The notes under the pieces: generated by a model
What the model saw: the letters and a program-made list of their open reading frames with translations, nothing else
Database searches by the model: none
Told to the model about the DNA's origin: nothing
Shown: piece after piece, positions 48,518 through 59,997 of the stretch
How the letters are laid out: every line of letters starts with the position of its first letter
Numbering within the stretch: the stretch's first letter is position 1
Source: Neopestalotiopsis rosae
Lineage: Eukaryota; Ascomycota; Sordariomycetes; Amphisphaeriales; Sporocadaceae
Assembly: GCA_023078685.1 (NCBI GenBank)
Contig: JALGAS010000009.1
Span: 806,001 to 870,000, forward strand
Reading direction: 5' to 3'
Length of the DNA stretch: 64,000 nucleotides
Translations under genes and position numbers: made by a program

Positions 48518-50093
48518 ATGGCCAAGCGGCAGGGTCAGATGGTATCAATACCGCCATCTCAGGCACAGTTCTCCGAAGCCGATGAGTTGACGGAAGAGGA
48601 TGAATGTTGGACCGATTTGCAGCTTGCAGCCAAGGATGGCGACCTTGCAAAGGCCCAGCAACTTATTGATTCGGGCGTGGATATCAATGCACCGGCAGCA
48701 GGCTATTACGGCAATACTGCGTTGCAAGCAGCCTGCCTCTTTGGACACGAAGATATCGCAAAACTGCTCATTGAGCGAGGAGCTGATGTCAACGCCTCAG
48801 GGGGAAACAATGGTACATCACATGTCATGGAACTATGAAGTTTCACCCGTGGATCCCGTGAGGTATTTCTCTAATCCGATGATGACTCTTAGGAGAAAGG
48901 ACTGCCCTCCAACAGGCATGCGCCGCAGGCATCGCCTCTCTAGTTAGGCTACTCATCGAGAAGGGCGCTCATGTCAATGCACCTGCTGGAAGATATGCTG
49001 GGCGTACTGCATTACAGGTGTGTAATTTTATGGGAGCTCTCTCGCAGATTCTCCCCGTGTTCTTTTTTTTTTTTTTTCCATCTTCAACTAACATCATACC
49101 TCCTAGGCAGCTGCAGGTGACAATCATATCGAAATAGTACGATTATTGTTGGACGCGGGCGCAGATGTGAATAGCAAACCGGCCAAGACTACCGGAGAAA
49201 AGGCACTGGCTGCAGCTGCAGCAACGGGAAATGTTCAACTCGTCCAGCTGTTGTTGGATCACGGAGCCAATGTCAATGTGCCTGCCATTCGACACAAAGT
49301 AAGTGCTGATGTACGCCCGTGTGCTTGAATCCAAATATGATGATATGGAGGGCACAATCCGAGAAGGAGCTCGTTCTATGCTCTTTCTAATGACTGGAAT
49401 TGGAATCAACGACATGAGAAAGGCAAAACTGCCAAGGCTTGAGGATATTTATTTTCTCAGCGGATTTAAAAAGAACATGACTGGTCACTGACGTGTGAAC
49501 TAGGGTAAAACAGCATTACAGGCAGCAGCTATACTTGGTCATTTGGACGTTGTAGATCTACTGATTCACAATGGGGCAGATGTAACAATGCCTGGGTAAG
49601 TCTGATCAACGGCACTTTCCTGTATAATCCAAAATCACTCCTGCTCTTCCATCATCAAGCCAGGGCCTTGTCTTATTCCTGATGCTCTGCAGAGCCTCTT
49701 TCAAGGGCGGAACTGCACTCCACGCAGCGGCAGAACGTGGCCATGTCAAGATAGCGCAAAGGCTCCTGGAAGCCGGGGCAGACATAAATGCGGGATCTGG
49801 GTGGAGGAGTCAAACAGCTCTACAGGTGAGTGCCATCTGTTTCTCGTCTCCTTCTCGGTCATATCTTGGTGAAAATACCAAGGACGCCTCTCCATATTTT
49901 GCTCCTATAGTCCAGAATTCCGGTGGCGCAGAGTGGCTATTGTAATATACTGAAGTATGTTGTACCATTCACTAATTAGAATATTTCGAGATAGAGTGCC
50001 GGGATTTGCGGCCAGGATGAAATGGTCACCTTTCTTGTGGGAGCAGGAGCTTCGGGGCATGCGACTGGAGGTGTAATACTGTTTGACGGATAA
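48518..50093 (+). CDS. Ankyrin-repeat protein
   Basis: Six exons (48518-48812, 48893-49017, 49107-49298, 49504-49595, 49693-49825, 49995-50093) encode 311 residues with about seven ankyrin repeats and little else. Repeats seen include DLQLAAKDGDLAKAQQLIDS, NTALQAACLFGHEDIAKLL, RTALQQACAAGIASLVRLL, AAAGDNHIEIVRLLLDAGAD, KALAAAAATGNVQLVQLLLD, KTALQAAAILGHLDVVDLL and TALHAAAERGHVKIAQRLLE. The final exon gives a partial repeat and the end HATGGVILFDG. Introns lie either right after the CAG of a TALQ motif or a few residues before it, so exons match repeat units. The protein starts almost at the first repeat; no NACHT, kinase or signal peptide is found upstream, so it may be a stand-alone adaptor or the remnant of a larger fungal NLR-type gene. 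Partner unknown. Confidence 0.88.
49063..49077. repeat. 15-base poly(T) in ankyrin intron 2
   Basis: Run of 15 T forming the pyrimidine tract upstream of the third exon acceptor. Simple sequence. Confidence 0.85.
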
Positions 50094-50368
50094 CATATCT
50101 GCCAGATTTGCCCCCAATTCTCGCCCGTGAGATACCGAAAACTTAATCAAGCTTTGACACTTGTTTAATTTTCAACAGATTAGGATTAGGTAAATGAACC
50201 TCCTTACGACCTGATTTGTGTCATTTGATCATTGAATCAGTCAGCAAAAGTCTCCTCCGTATTTGAGTTGTGTGATGGGCTCGTATGGGTTTATTGCAGT
50301 ATTTCTTCCTCTTCCCCTTCTTCTTTCATTGAGCCAGTGTATTTGGACACGAGCTATCACAACAATTG

Positions 50369-50405
<37 letters not shown>

Positions 50406-50424
50406 CCTCCCTACCCACCAAAAG
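50094..50424. other. Convergent 3' flanks with poly(C) tract
   Basis: 331 bp between convergent stops of the ankyrin and Gal80-like genes; contains the 33-base poly(C) tract (annotated separately). Confidence 0.65.
50370..50402. repeat. 33-base poly(C) homopolymer
   Basis: 33 consecutive C on the + strand, followed by CT-rich sequence, beginning 22 bases past the stop codon of the minus-strand Gal80-like gene. In that gene's transcript the tract would be poly(G). Length may be imprecise because homopolymers are prone to sequencing error. Confidence 0.9.
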
Positions 50425-51911
50425 CTACTCCACAGCCTTGTCTGGACCGTCTGCTTGATAAAAGCCGTCGAGTATATCGACTATTTGCTTTTGTCTCTTC
50501 AGCGCCAGCTCAAAATCAGGACGCTCAAAATCGGGCTGCTGCCAATAGCGCTTAGGATGCTCGGGATCGTCTGCGCTCGCAAAATCGTCCCATAGCGCAG
50601 CAATATTACAGGTGGTCCTGGGAAGCTCGGCAAGTTCCTCATACCAGGCCAGGTTGTCATGTATGTCTCTACATGGGTGGTTAAATATGTCGCTATATAT
50701 ATCGCTGCACTCTTCCCAAGTATCAATGAAGCGTTTTTCAATAACGACGCGATCAGACTGGTCGCTAGTGCTGTTACGCATGACGTTTACGTCGACCTTG
50801 TTCATGGTGGGGTCGCCGTAGACACGAATTCGGATTTCAGCAGTGGCACGTTTCTGTTGGAATGTCCACTCGAGACTCGGCTCGCCTAATGCCACTGAGC
50901 GATCAGTGTACGTGATGCTGATGGTGGCACCCTCAGCCACGACCTCTGATGCCGGCAGCGTTCCGTGGAGGAAGATCATGTCGGGCCTGTTAGATTCAAC
51001 GGGTTCGAGTCCTAGAGCAGCAGCATCATAAGGCCGATGCTTTTCAGTCACCGCCAAAAGTTCGGGACGCTGAAGTTGCAAGCGCGCTTGAATGTTTTCG
51101 ATGTCGCCTAGAACGTATTGGACGCAGTCCATCACTTGAAAGGATCATGATTAGCTTCAGGAGATGGATTTCTTTTCGAGAAGTCCTATTGACATGCGAC
51201 GAGACTTACGATGTCCAAGGACAATGCCAATGCCCTTTCCATTAAAACTTCCATCAATACTCTTTTTCGCAAAATCTGCGACACACTCTTTTGCACCAAA
51301 TTTGCCCGATGCGCGAATTTGACTACTCACGACCTCGTTAAAAGAGGCTCTTCCCAACAGCCATTTGATACAACAAATTACCGGTGAGTATCGGCCCTGA
51401 TGGACCCCACCAGCGGTCAGCTGTGTTGTATAAAAAAGAAAATTATAGGTAGAAGGTACTATGATGGATTACTTCGATTTCTCACCTGCAGCCCAACGAT
51501 TGTCTTGCCTCCCTTCTCTCTAGCCAATGCGGCCATTTCTCGAGCCTGGTCCAGATTGTCTGCCAGCGGCCACTCGACATAGACATCCTTGCCGGCCTTG
51601 ATGCTCGGGAGGGCAGTCTCGTAGTGTTTGTCCGCAGGTGTACACACGACCACCAATTCAACGTCCGGGTCCGCAGCCACGTCTTCGGGCGAGCCATATG
51701 CCCGCAATGGCTCTTCAAGGCAGTTTTTCTTACTGAAATGATATTTACCAATAGCTTTCTTGGCAGCCTCTACCGAGGAGCCACATAGCGCAATGACGTT
51801 GTACTTGTCTCTGCCGTGAAATGCGAACCAGGGCCAATGTCCCATGGCAGCCCAGGCCGTGTCGTGAGAAAGTCCAATGATTGCTGTTTTAATACGTTTT
51901 GGTCCTTCCAT
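50425..51911 (-). CDS. Gal80-like Gfo/Idh/MocA family protein
   Basis: Rossmann-fold protein related to NAD(P)-dependent sugar dehydrogenases and to the regulator Gal80. Exons 51486-51911, 51210-51396, 50425-51134 give 440 residues. Seen: the nucleotide-binding start KTAIIGLSHDTAWAAMGHWP, the second strand CGSSVEAAKKAIGKY, VELVVVCTPADKHYETALP, and the loop DVYVEWPLADNLDQAREMA, where most enzymes of the family have E-K-P with the catalytic Lys and this protein has E-W-P, as Gal80-type members do. The C-terminal domain follows (GRYSPV, CVQYVLGDIENIQARLQL). The intron-1 acceptor was placed so that LQ joins GRYSPV; the alternative 24 nt upstream would insert eight residues. Enzymatic activity is doubtful; a sensor role is plausible. 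Cytosol or nucleus. Confidence 0.86.
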
Positions 51912-52582
51912 GTTTACTTATAGTGGTGCATCAATCCGTATGGCTTGTGTGAAGACGTACTCAAAGACTGCGACGATTGGAGAAAAATGACCAGTCAAAT
52001 TTTATAAGCAGGAATTTGCCCACTTGCACTTCCTTCCAAGAGGCGTCTTTGTAGAGGTGTCGGTTCTTTGTGGCATATCACAAAGACATATGTCATCGCG
52101 GCTGCCCGTCATGTCATTCCAGCAAGCCTTCAGCGGGGGACAAGGATAGCTGAACATTTGCAGTAAATCAGCTACCACTTTAGGGACAATGCTTGCCGAA
52201 ATCCGTGCACTGAAGTCACCTTTGTTTGTGAGATTTTGGTTAGATAGTCTAAAGTTCCAGCTACTCACTCGTTATCTATCGAGCCTCACTTGCGATCCAA
52301 GACGGATTGTTCAAGATTCTAAAGAAGAGTGACTGAAGAGGCAATGGATGAGTATGTATATGGGCTGTGAAGCCAGAGATCTATTACTATTACTTCATAA
52401 TTGGCCCATGACTTTCCGGGCAATCCGCTCTATCTAGAATGCATTTCCCCCTTTGGTTTATGTGGGAGAACAAGCCAGATCTTCCGTGGAGAATTCATTA
52501 CTGTTCAATAGAGCAATGTCACTTCAGACTGACTCTATCTCCACACACAATCCGCCCATTGCTCTTCCTTCTCTGAGTGCTG
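51912..52582. other. Intergenic: Gal80-like promoter, MAK32-like 3' flank
   Basis: About 670 bp; promoter of the Gal80-like gene and 3' region of the MAK32-like gene. No gene seen. Confidence 0.6.
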
Positions 52583-53927
52583 TCATGAACGTTCTAGGAA
52601 TTCGCCGAGCCTCTCGTCAACAGAAACGCCATTCCAAGTCTCAACGCCATCGTCGTTCTTCTCTAGTGTTGGTGGCCCGACTTGTTCAATTGCAAAACTC
52701 GCTGCAACGCTCGCCCACGTCGCAGCCTCCTCTATGGGTTTACCTCGCGCGAGTGCGACTGCGAGGCCCCCTAGAAACGTGTTTCCGCCGCCCGTGGGGT
52801 CAACCACCTTCTCCTTGTCGGTGTGATATGCCGGAATCCATTTCTCGACTCCTGGGTCAACCTCAATTTCCTCCTCTGCTACCGCGCCCTCGGGGTCTTG
52901 CAGCAGTCCTGCGAATAGAGCCATCATGTCGGTATCTGGCTGGAGACTCCCGTGAATTGCAGCCGAGGCCTTCTTCCTCTTCCCAGTGGATCGGACCTTG
53001 CGTTTCCTTCCGCCGTTGCGGGCAATATAGCAGCCCTTCTCGCCGGCGCGCACAACGAGGGAAAAGGACTGAAGTGGCATTGAGCCAAGGAGCTGTTCGC
53101 AGGATCGCTCTATGGCAGAGGTGCTGATCTCGCCCGTCTCAGGGTCGAGCCCACTGTCTCCCATGAAACCTGCCAATTCCGAATGATTCGGGCTGCACAC
53201 ATCGATGAGTGGGAGGGTATTTGTGCAATTCAGCAATTCGTCCGTTGTGCACAGATCAGGTACTGGCTCCCATATAAAGATTGGCCTTGGCAGACTTTTA
53301 CCGTCTGTTGTCACGAGTTCGCTTCGTCGTTCTTTGATGTCCAAGACCAGTTCCCTGCATCTCGATGGCGAGCAAATGAGGTGAAAGGAGCGTGAGGCTA
53401 GTAGAGTTGGAGTAAGGTCGTCAGCTGTGAGGCGCCTTTTTGGGGTCATGTAGCGAAAGGCTCGGTGCTCATGCTCGTCGTAGCCATTCCATCCACGTGT
53501 GGTCAAACGTTCAGGATCTGAGCGATATAGTACCGAAGTCTCCCATGTGTCAATGAGCGTAGTCAAGGCTTCCGGGAAATCGGAGCCTTGGTCAATAATC
53601 CACCCAACCGAAGATGCCTTGGGCCCTGGGGAGAAGAGTCGAGCCCCGAGGGCGGAGTAAGTGCCGGCGCCACCAAGGATATCCTTCACTGGCGGCGTTG
53701 GTGGCAGATATTCAATGTCGTCTGGATCATGTGAGCGACGAAGCAGAGAGAGGGCCCGTGGATGTCTTACCAATGATGAACATGCCCAAAGTGACAAAGT
53801 CGATGCCCTCTTCCACTGTCTCCTCTGGAGTAGGAGTCTTTTCCTCAACCACAACATCGGCCGCAATTTCAGTCTCAGCCTCGGCATCGGCCTCGACTTC
53901 GACCTTGACCTCTTCTTCGACTGTCAT
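52583..53927 (-). CDS. mak32: MAK32-like PfkB-family protein
   Basis: Exons 53771-53927 and 52583-53721 with a 49-bp intron give 431 residues. Acidic N-terminus (VEEEVKVEVEADAEAETE), then the PfkB core: IDFVTLGMFIID, DILGGAGTYSALGARLF, FIWEPVPDLC, IDVCSPNHSELAGF, and the C-terminal signature at about 350-365 reading DPTGGGNTFLGGLAVAL. In ribokinase-family kinases this anion-hole motif is GAGD, the Asp being the catalytic base; here it is GGGN, the Asn codon at 52781-52783. Yeast Mak32 is needed for stability of a double-stranded RNA killer element; its chemistry is unknown. I infer a non-catalytic or altered sugar-kinase fold. Divergent from the cyclase-associated protein gene. Confidence 0.85.
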
Positions 53928-55524
53928 GATTGGTCCCTAGGTGTGATATGTGGTGCTTCAATGGACGGCAGGCGACGTCTTCTGGTGGTACTATATGTGA
54001 TGCGCCCGAGATTGCCTATTGATGACAGGTCGTTGTGCTAGGACCGGCCAAGGATCTGCAGTGAACGTCGCTGGTGTATGTAAAAGCGAATGATGGAAAA
54101 AAGACTTGAAAGGATTCCGAAGTATCAAAACCTCACATACTCAGTGCCAGTATTGGGGCAGCTGGGCAGCAACGTACGACAAGTGCAAGGCAGTAGGAAA
54201 GCAACCTTTTCACTAGAGTCTAGTGATTACTGCGTCAAACCAAGCAGACAGCCCGCAAAGTAGGTAGGTAACACAACATAAAGAATGCTGAAAAGCTGCA
54301 ATCCCTCAGTCATGTACCTAGACAGAAGAGTGTGAACCTTTTAGATGCCTCCAGTCGCAACCTGATATCTCAGACACCGAGTAATGAGTTAGTGAGTGAA
54401 TGTCTGCTTGGTAAACTTGCAACACGCAGCCGGCGCCGGGCAAGCGGTCTGAATAAGTGGATGGTGGGGTTGTCGTTCAACCAGATATTCCAGAACCTGC
54501 AGATCTCAGGTTTCCCTTTCGCCCTTCCAGATGCTCCTTTAGGTAGCTGCGTGTATGCTGCTGCTGCTAAGACACCTGAGGAGCTGCAGCCTATCCCTGT
54601 CTTTTCCTGTGCCTCTGTATGTACAGGATGAGAAGGAGTGACTAAAGAGATCCAGGTTGTCGCGAATTTTTGTACAACAATTTTACTGCACTCGTAATTA
54701 AGGGAGCAAACTTCAAATGGCCAACAATGATGATCGGTAGACGGCATTAATTTCGCCGGCGCACTGGCACTTCGGTTTTAGCTACTTGTCTCCAGCTAGG
54801 AACGGGCATTAATGAGCGACCTCCATTTTATGGACAATGCCAAACAAGACATACAGCTGGAGTACGTACAGTACCGACTCTGCACTGCACCATATCTTTG
54901 GTTGTTGACAAGGATACCAGGTGGACCAGCAGCTACCTTAATGTTGTCTTAGGCCTTTAGGCACCCCAAATTCTGGCCGCGCTTCAGATATTTGGGGCTC
55001 TGGGTCTCCTCTACCAAGTACCTAACTAGACAGCACGCAGCGGGACAGTAGCAGCTTTCAAACGGGAGCCTCCCTAATGCAGGGGTTCCAAGATTCGAGG
55101 CCGCTCGCGTTGCTTAGGTACTTGTACTATGCGCAACGCAACATATTTTCATCTTTAAACCATTGCCTATTGCTATTTGTTGCTCTTCCTGCATTTGTAG
55201 TCTTTCCTCTCTCTAGGCAGATAAATACTTCCATTCCTACAAAAAGGGTGACCTAGACTCATTTCATTCTTTGAGCCCCTTGATACACTCTTTTCTTTCT
55301 GTCCTAGAAAGTAGTACAGTACCTGAACTACCTGCGTACATCACTTGGGCCAGAATTGATCGCCAAAACTCCACTAAGCGTAGCTCTCACTCTGGGGCCC
55401 GACTCCTGAACAGCTCTCCTTCCTCCCAGACACGTCAACGTCAGTCAGTCAGTCACTCGGCCTTCTACGTCAAAGAAACCCGTTTTCCCTTTGAGCTGCG
55501 CCTGCCAGCTATCACATCTTCAAC
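53928..55524. promoter_or_regulatory. Divergent intergenic region, MAK32-like / CAP
   Basis: 1.6 kb containing both promoters. TAGGTAGGTA-type motifs near 54262 and 54544, and a pyrimidine-rich leader before the CAP start (55200-55310). The 99-codon ORF at 54332 lacks domain support. Confidence 0.55.
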
Positions 55525-57307
55525 ATGGCAGCGACAAACATGCACAACCTTACAACGTTGATCAAGCGGTACGTTCGAGAGGCTTGATGTGAGCGAGCCT
55601 CCAGCAACAAATGCTCCTTAGACGCCGCCCACTCGTGCCCCGTCATCACCTTGCTTTTCCATGGGACTCTCATACTAAACTCAACTGCGACATAGGCTGG
55701 AGGCTGCTACATCGCGCCTTGAGGATATTGCCTCGTCGACTACCGAACTCCCACAAGGCGTTCCCGCCCTACAACAAGGACCTACTTCCCCTTCCACTGG
55801 TGTTAGCCTGGGCACCGGTCCGACTGAAACCTCGACACCAACGCCGGCCCCTCCCCGGGAGTCGGTCCCAGAGGTCATTGAGGACTTTGACGCATTTATT
55901 GAATCCTCTGTCGGCAAATATGTGCAAGCAAGTAATAAGCTGGGTGGCCTGATCGCCGAACAGGCGGCCAAGGTGCTGCAGGGCTTCAAGCAGGAACGGC
56001 GTTTCCTCCTCATCTCCACAAAGGCTAAGAAGCCAAATATTTCTGGCTCTGAGATGACCGTCTATCAAGAGCTACTGAAACCCATCAATGAAGCTCTGAT
56101 GGAAGTCGCTAGTATCAAGGAGGCGAACCGCGGAAGTCCCGACTATGGACAGCTGTGTGCCGTCGCTGAGGGTATCATGGTTCTTGCTTGGGTCACAGTC
56201 GATATGCGACCATACAAGCATGTTGAGGAGACTCTGGGCGCGGCGCAATTCTTTGGAAACCGTATCTTGAAGGAATACAAGGACAAGGACGCCGATCAGG
56301 TTGCCTGGGTCCAGTCCTTCTACGCCATATTCCGCGACCTGACCGAGTTTGTCAAGAACAATTTCCCCAATGGCGTTCCTTTCAACCCGCAGGGCCAGCC
56401 CGCTGCCGAAGTCGCAAAGAGTATTCCAGTCCCGGGAGCTGCTCCTGCTTCCTCGGGAGCACCACCGCCGCCTCCGCCTGCTGGAGGCATGCCTCCACCG
56501 CCTCCGCCTCCAGGTCCTCCCCCGGTTCTGCAGATCAAGGAAGAGGGTGCCCCGTCGTCAACTCCCAGCGGTCTTGGGGCCGTGTTCAGCGAACTCAACA
56601 AGGGTTCTGATGTGACCAAGGGCCTGCGCAAGGTTGACAAGTCGGAGATGACGCACAAGAACCCATCACTGCGGGCGTCGTCACAAGTGGCGAGCGACTC
56701 ACGCGCCAAGAGCCCTGCGCCGGTCAGGAAGCCCAAGCCAGAAAGTATGCGGGTTAAGAAGCCTCCGCGACAGGAGCTGGATGGTAACAAGTGGCTCATT
56801 GTAAGTTGCGCGCCGGTCTGACATGTCTCTCTTGGAACAATGCAGTGGACTAATCGCGCCCATCAGGAAAATTTTGACCGACACGCCGAACCTATCGAGA
56901 TCGAGGCCACCATGTCACAGTCAATCCTGATTTCAAAGTGTGCTCACACCACCATTATTGTGAAGGGCAAGGCCAACGCTGTCACAATCGAAAACACTCA
57001 ACGTCTTTCCTTGGTCGTGGACTCGCTAGTCTCCACGGTCGATGTCGTCAAGTCGTCCAACTTTGCGCTCCAGGTCATGGGCTCGCTGCCTACTATCCTG
57101 CTGGACCAGCTCGACGGTGCCCAGGTCTACCTCAGCAAGGAGAGCACAGCCACCCGTATTTTCAGCTCAAAGAGCGCCGGTATCAACATGAACGTGATTG
57201 GCGATGATGACGACTACAAGGAGGTGCCGTTGCCTAGCCAGATTTGTAGCTACTACGACGACGTCAAGGGCGAGCTGGTTAATGAAATTGTGGATCTTGC
57301 CGGATAG
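55525..57307 (+). CDS. srv2: Cyclase-associated protein (CAP/Srv2)
   Basis: Recycles actin monomers (with cofilin and profilin) and binds adenylate cyclase, linking Ras-cAMP signalling with the cytoskeleton. Exons 55525-55568, 55696-56800, 56867-57307 give 529 residues. Seen: the N-terminal oligomerising helix (LTTLIKRLEAATSRLEDIA), the CAP-N helical domain about 65-230 (PEVIEDFDAFI, GLIAEQAAKVLQGF), a polyproline segment near 269-290 (APPPPPPAGGMPPPPPP) for profilin/SH3 binding, a WH2-like stretch near 320 (VTKGLRKVDKSEMTHKNP), and the C-terminal beta-helix CARP domain from about 384 (ENFDRHAEPIEIEA ... ICSYYDDVKGELVNEIV). The last acceptor was placed so that KWLI joins ENFD as in the family. 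Cytosol, cortical actin patches. Confidence 0.96.
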
Positions 57308-57769
57308 GGAGCCAAAAAAGAACTCTGCAAATAATGTTGAAGCTTTTGCCAGTATTGACAAATCTTCACGTGTAGCAAAAAGGGGGGCGTCGTTGACGCA
57401 GTACGATAGATGTTTGAAGCTCTGGTCGTGTTTTAGACAGCATACATCACATGTTGGCAGTATTCCCTTACTAGAACTTGCATAACAAGAGAAGAAGAGG
57501 AGGGAAAAAATTGGAAAAATTTCGACATCATGCACATATGATCTATTTTTTGAACTATGGACAGGATACTCCCAACACCTGCCTCATGCTCCAATTGCGA
57601 GGAAAGCATTCCATCTAGACAGGGGAAATCTACCGTGGTCGGGGAAATTACCACGGGATATTCTACATGAGATCTTTGTTTTGCCAATGCGACTATACGC
57701 AAAGGCAAAGATGATTTGTAAACAAGCAAAAAAAAGACTGGCTAAACAAAATGTCTTCTGACTTTCTTT
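57308..57769. other. Convergent 3' flanks
   Basis: 462 bp between CAP and carnitine acetyltransferase stops; AT-rich, no gene seen. Confidence 0.6.
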
Positions 57770-59997
57770 CTATAGCTTGGCCTTTGGTGCCTCGAGGGTT
57801 TGCGTGAGGAGATCGCGCATCTCGCCAGCGGCCTCGTTGAGGTAGAAGCTCATTCTCTGGCTTCCCTGGCCCTTGGAAACAATGTTGAAGTTGAGACTGT
57901 GTCGCCGAATATGTTAGTCATGGAAATTCTCACGAGAAATTGTTATACTTTGGGTTGGGTTAGGTTCTCTTACCTGTTCTCATTGATCATGTAGGCAATG
58001 CCGAAACCGGCATCAATGACCTGACTCCATCCGTAGCCGTTGAAGAACTCGGAGCTCAGCTGACTCGTCGACAAGTACCACGAGCTGGAGTAGCTGAAGG
58101 CGGGATCCTTGTAAATGGCCGGCACCTCCTCGCCGGGCTCGAGCAGCTTCTTGAGACCAAACAGGTGCCTGTCGACGCCCTTTCCGTCGGAAGCGGCGCT
58201 AATGTACTCGAGGTGGGCGTCAATGGCCTTGCGGAAGAGCTTGATGGTGTCCTCGTCCGACACGCTGTGGTCGGCCATGGCGTTGCACCACGCGACGGAG
58301 TCGTCGCTCACGGTGCGGCAGGTCTCGGTGCGGCCGAGCTGGAAGCGGCGGGTGGCGGCCGACTCGTAGGTGGGGCGGTTCTTGCCGTACATCTTGTAGT
58401 AGGCGAGCTGGATGATCATCTGGACGTAGGCGTCGGGCGAGCACTTGAACTTCTTGATCAGGCCCTTTCCGTATCCCTGGTAGGCCTGGACGGCGAGCTC
58501 GTGCTGGCCAATGACGGAAGAGAAATCCGAGACGGCGCGGTCAATCTCGGCTTGGACCTCCTTGGTGATTTCAAAGTTGATGGCGACGGGGTCCGACAGG
58601 CCGGACCGCACGTTGGGGTTGCTAAAGTCTAGTTTGTTGTTGAAGATAACATCGTTAACATAGTCGTTGAGACGGTGCGTGGGTGTACCGTCCATCATGC
58701 TGTGCTCTCCCATGAAACCCGAGGTGCCATTGTCGTTGACAATGAACTGCAGCGGCTTGTCGTAGAAACGGTTCTGGCCGTCTCCGTGCCAGTATGCGTG
58801 TGCGCGCTCCTCCAGAGTCACTGGTGCTGCGTCATCCAAGCACACGACGAACGAAGCCGACTCGATGGCCTCGAGGGCGGCCTTGTTCTTTGGCGACGCC
58901 TTGAGAAGGATCTCTCGGGCGTCAGTCCACACATCGCGGTTCTCAGAGGTGAGAGCTCCGATAGCGGGCACCCTGTTGGCGAGCTGGTACACGCGAGCGA
59001 ATTGCGCTTCGAGCTCGGCAGTGTTGAGCTGCTGGCCGTCGACTTCGTGGGTGATCTTGAAGAACTGGTTCTTGCGAACAGCCACGAGGTGCTTGTGCGT
59101 CTGGTGGTCATACTTGACAGGGTAGTCGGCAGGCTTTGCGGCCACTCTGCTAGCGTTGAACATCCACTTGTAGCTGTCCATGCAAATAGGCAGCTTCTTC
59201 ATGTATTCGGGCTCGAGCGTGCCAGAGTCAACCTGCTTCTTGAACTCGAGGGCGGCGGTGGAAATGGCGGCAGCCCGCTTGGCGGGATCGCGCCGCCTCC
59301 GATCATCGCGGTGGGAGTAGAAGTAACTAACGTAGGGAACGACGGGGTCACGGTAGGCGAGATACGCAGCGTCGTTCCACCACTCGTACATCCAGTTCTT
59401 GACATTGGGGTCCTCGCGGCGGGCGAGCAGCTTGTCCTGCAGCTTGCGACCCACGCCGCCGGGCTTGATGAACTCCTCGACGGCCTTTTTGCTCGCGGCG
59501 AGCTCGACCGGGCTGAGGATGGGGTTCAGGGACTTGACATAGCGGGCGGCGGTCTCCTCGAGCGTCGGAACGGGGAGTTTGGGCAGCGACTCTTGGAACC
59601 GAAGCATTGGTCCTTTCGACTTGTCCTCTACGTACCCTGTTATATTGTGTCAGTTCAGTTGTGCGTATCCCGGGCTTGTCGTTGGCCGCAAGGTGAAGGG
59701 AGGGTTTGTGTGCCGTGTTATTGGGGTCAAATTACTCACCAGACGGGACGGAACTGTTGCTTCTTCGTGCGGGCGCCATGAGTATGCTGCTCTGCTGTGG
59801 CATGTCAGTATGCGGCTCCTCCAATCGGCAGAAGATGGCGTGGCTGGCTGCAGTAGCAGTATGTAGCAGCAGCACAGCGAATAGGCAAAGCGAATAGGAT
59901 ACTCGGGTAGGTTACACACCTTGGGGAGGTTGAACTGTCTAGTTGAAGATCTGAGTGCGGTCGCCTGTGCCCGACTCTTTGCCAGAGACGCAAACAT
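57770..59997 (-). CDS. acuJ: Carnitine O-acetyltransferase, mitochondrial and peroxisomal
   Basis: Transfers acetyl groups between CoA and carnitine so that acetyl units leave peroxisomes and enter mitochondria; needed for growth on acetate and fatty acids. Exons 59920-59997, 59740-59791, 57974-59636, 57770-57896 give 639 residues. Seen: a mitochondrial presequence in exon 1 (MFASLAKSRAQATALRSSTR), then the choline/carnitine acyltransferase domain with the catalytic His in GFMGEHSMMDGTPTH (residue about 355), NRFYDKPLQFIVNDNGTSG for CoA/carnitine contacts, and C-terminal -AKL, a PTS1 peroxisomal signal. Exon 2 holds another in-frame ATG (MAPARRS) and exon 3 one more (MLRFQES), so omitting exon 1 would give a peroxisomal form. 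Dual targeting is known for A. nidulans acuJ; the mechanism here is inferred. Exon-2 acceptor could be three nucleotides earlier. Confidence 0.94.

Noticed and set aside
51000..51020. GGGTTCGAGTCC, a tRNA B-box look-alike (another at 14324, and on the minus strand near 35064)
   Set aside because: The first two are inside coding exons and none has a matching A-box and cloverleaf stems.
58675..59781. 368-codon plus-strand ORF antisense to carnitine acetyltransferase
   Set aside because: Composition follows the opposite-strand codons; no domain; the minus strand holds a complete enzyme.
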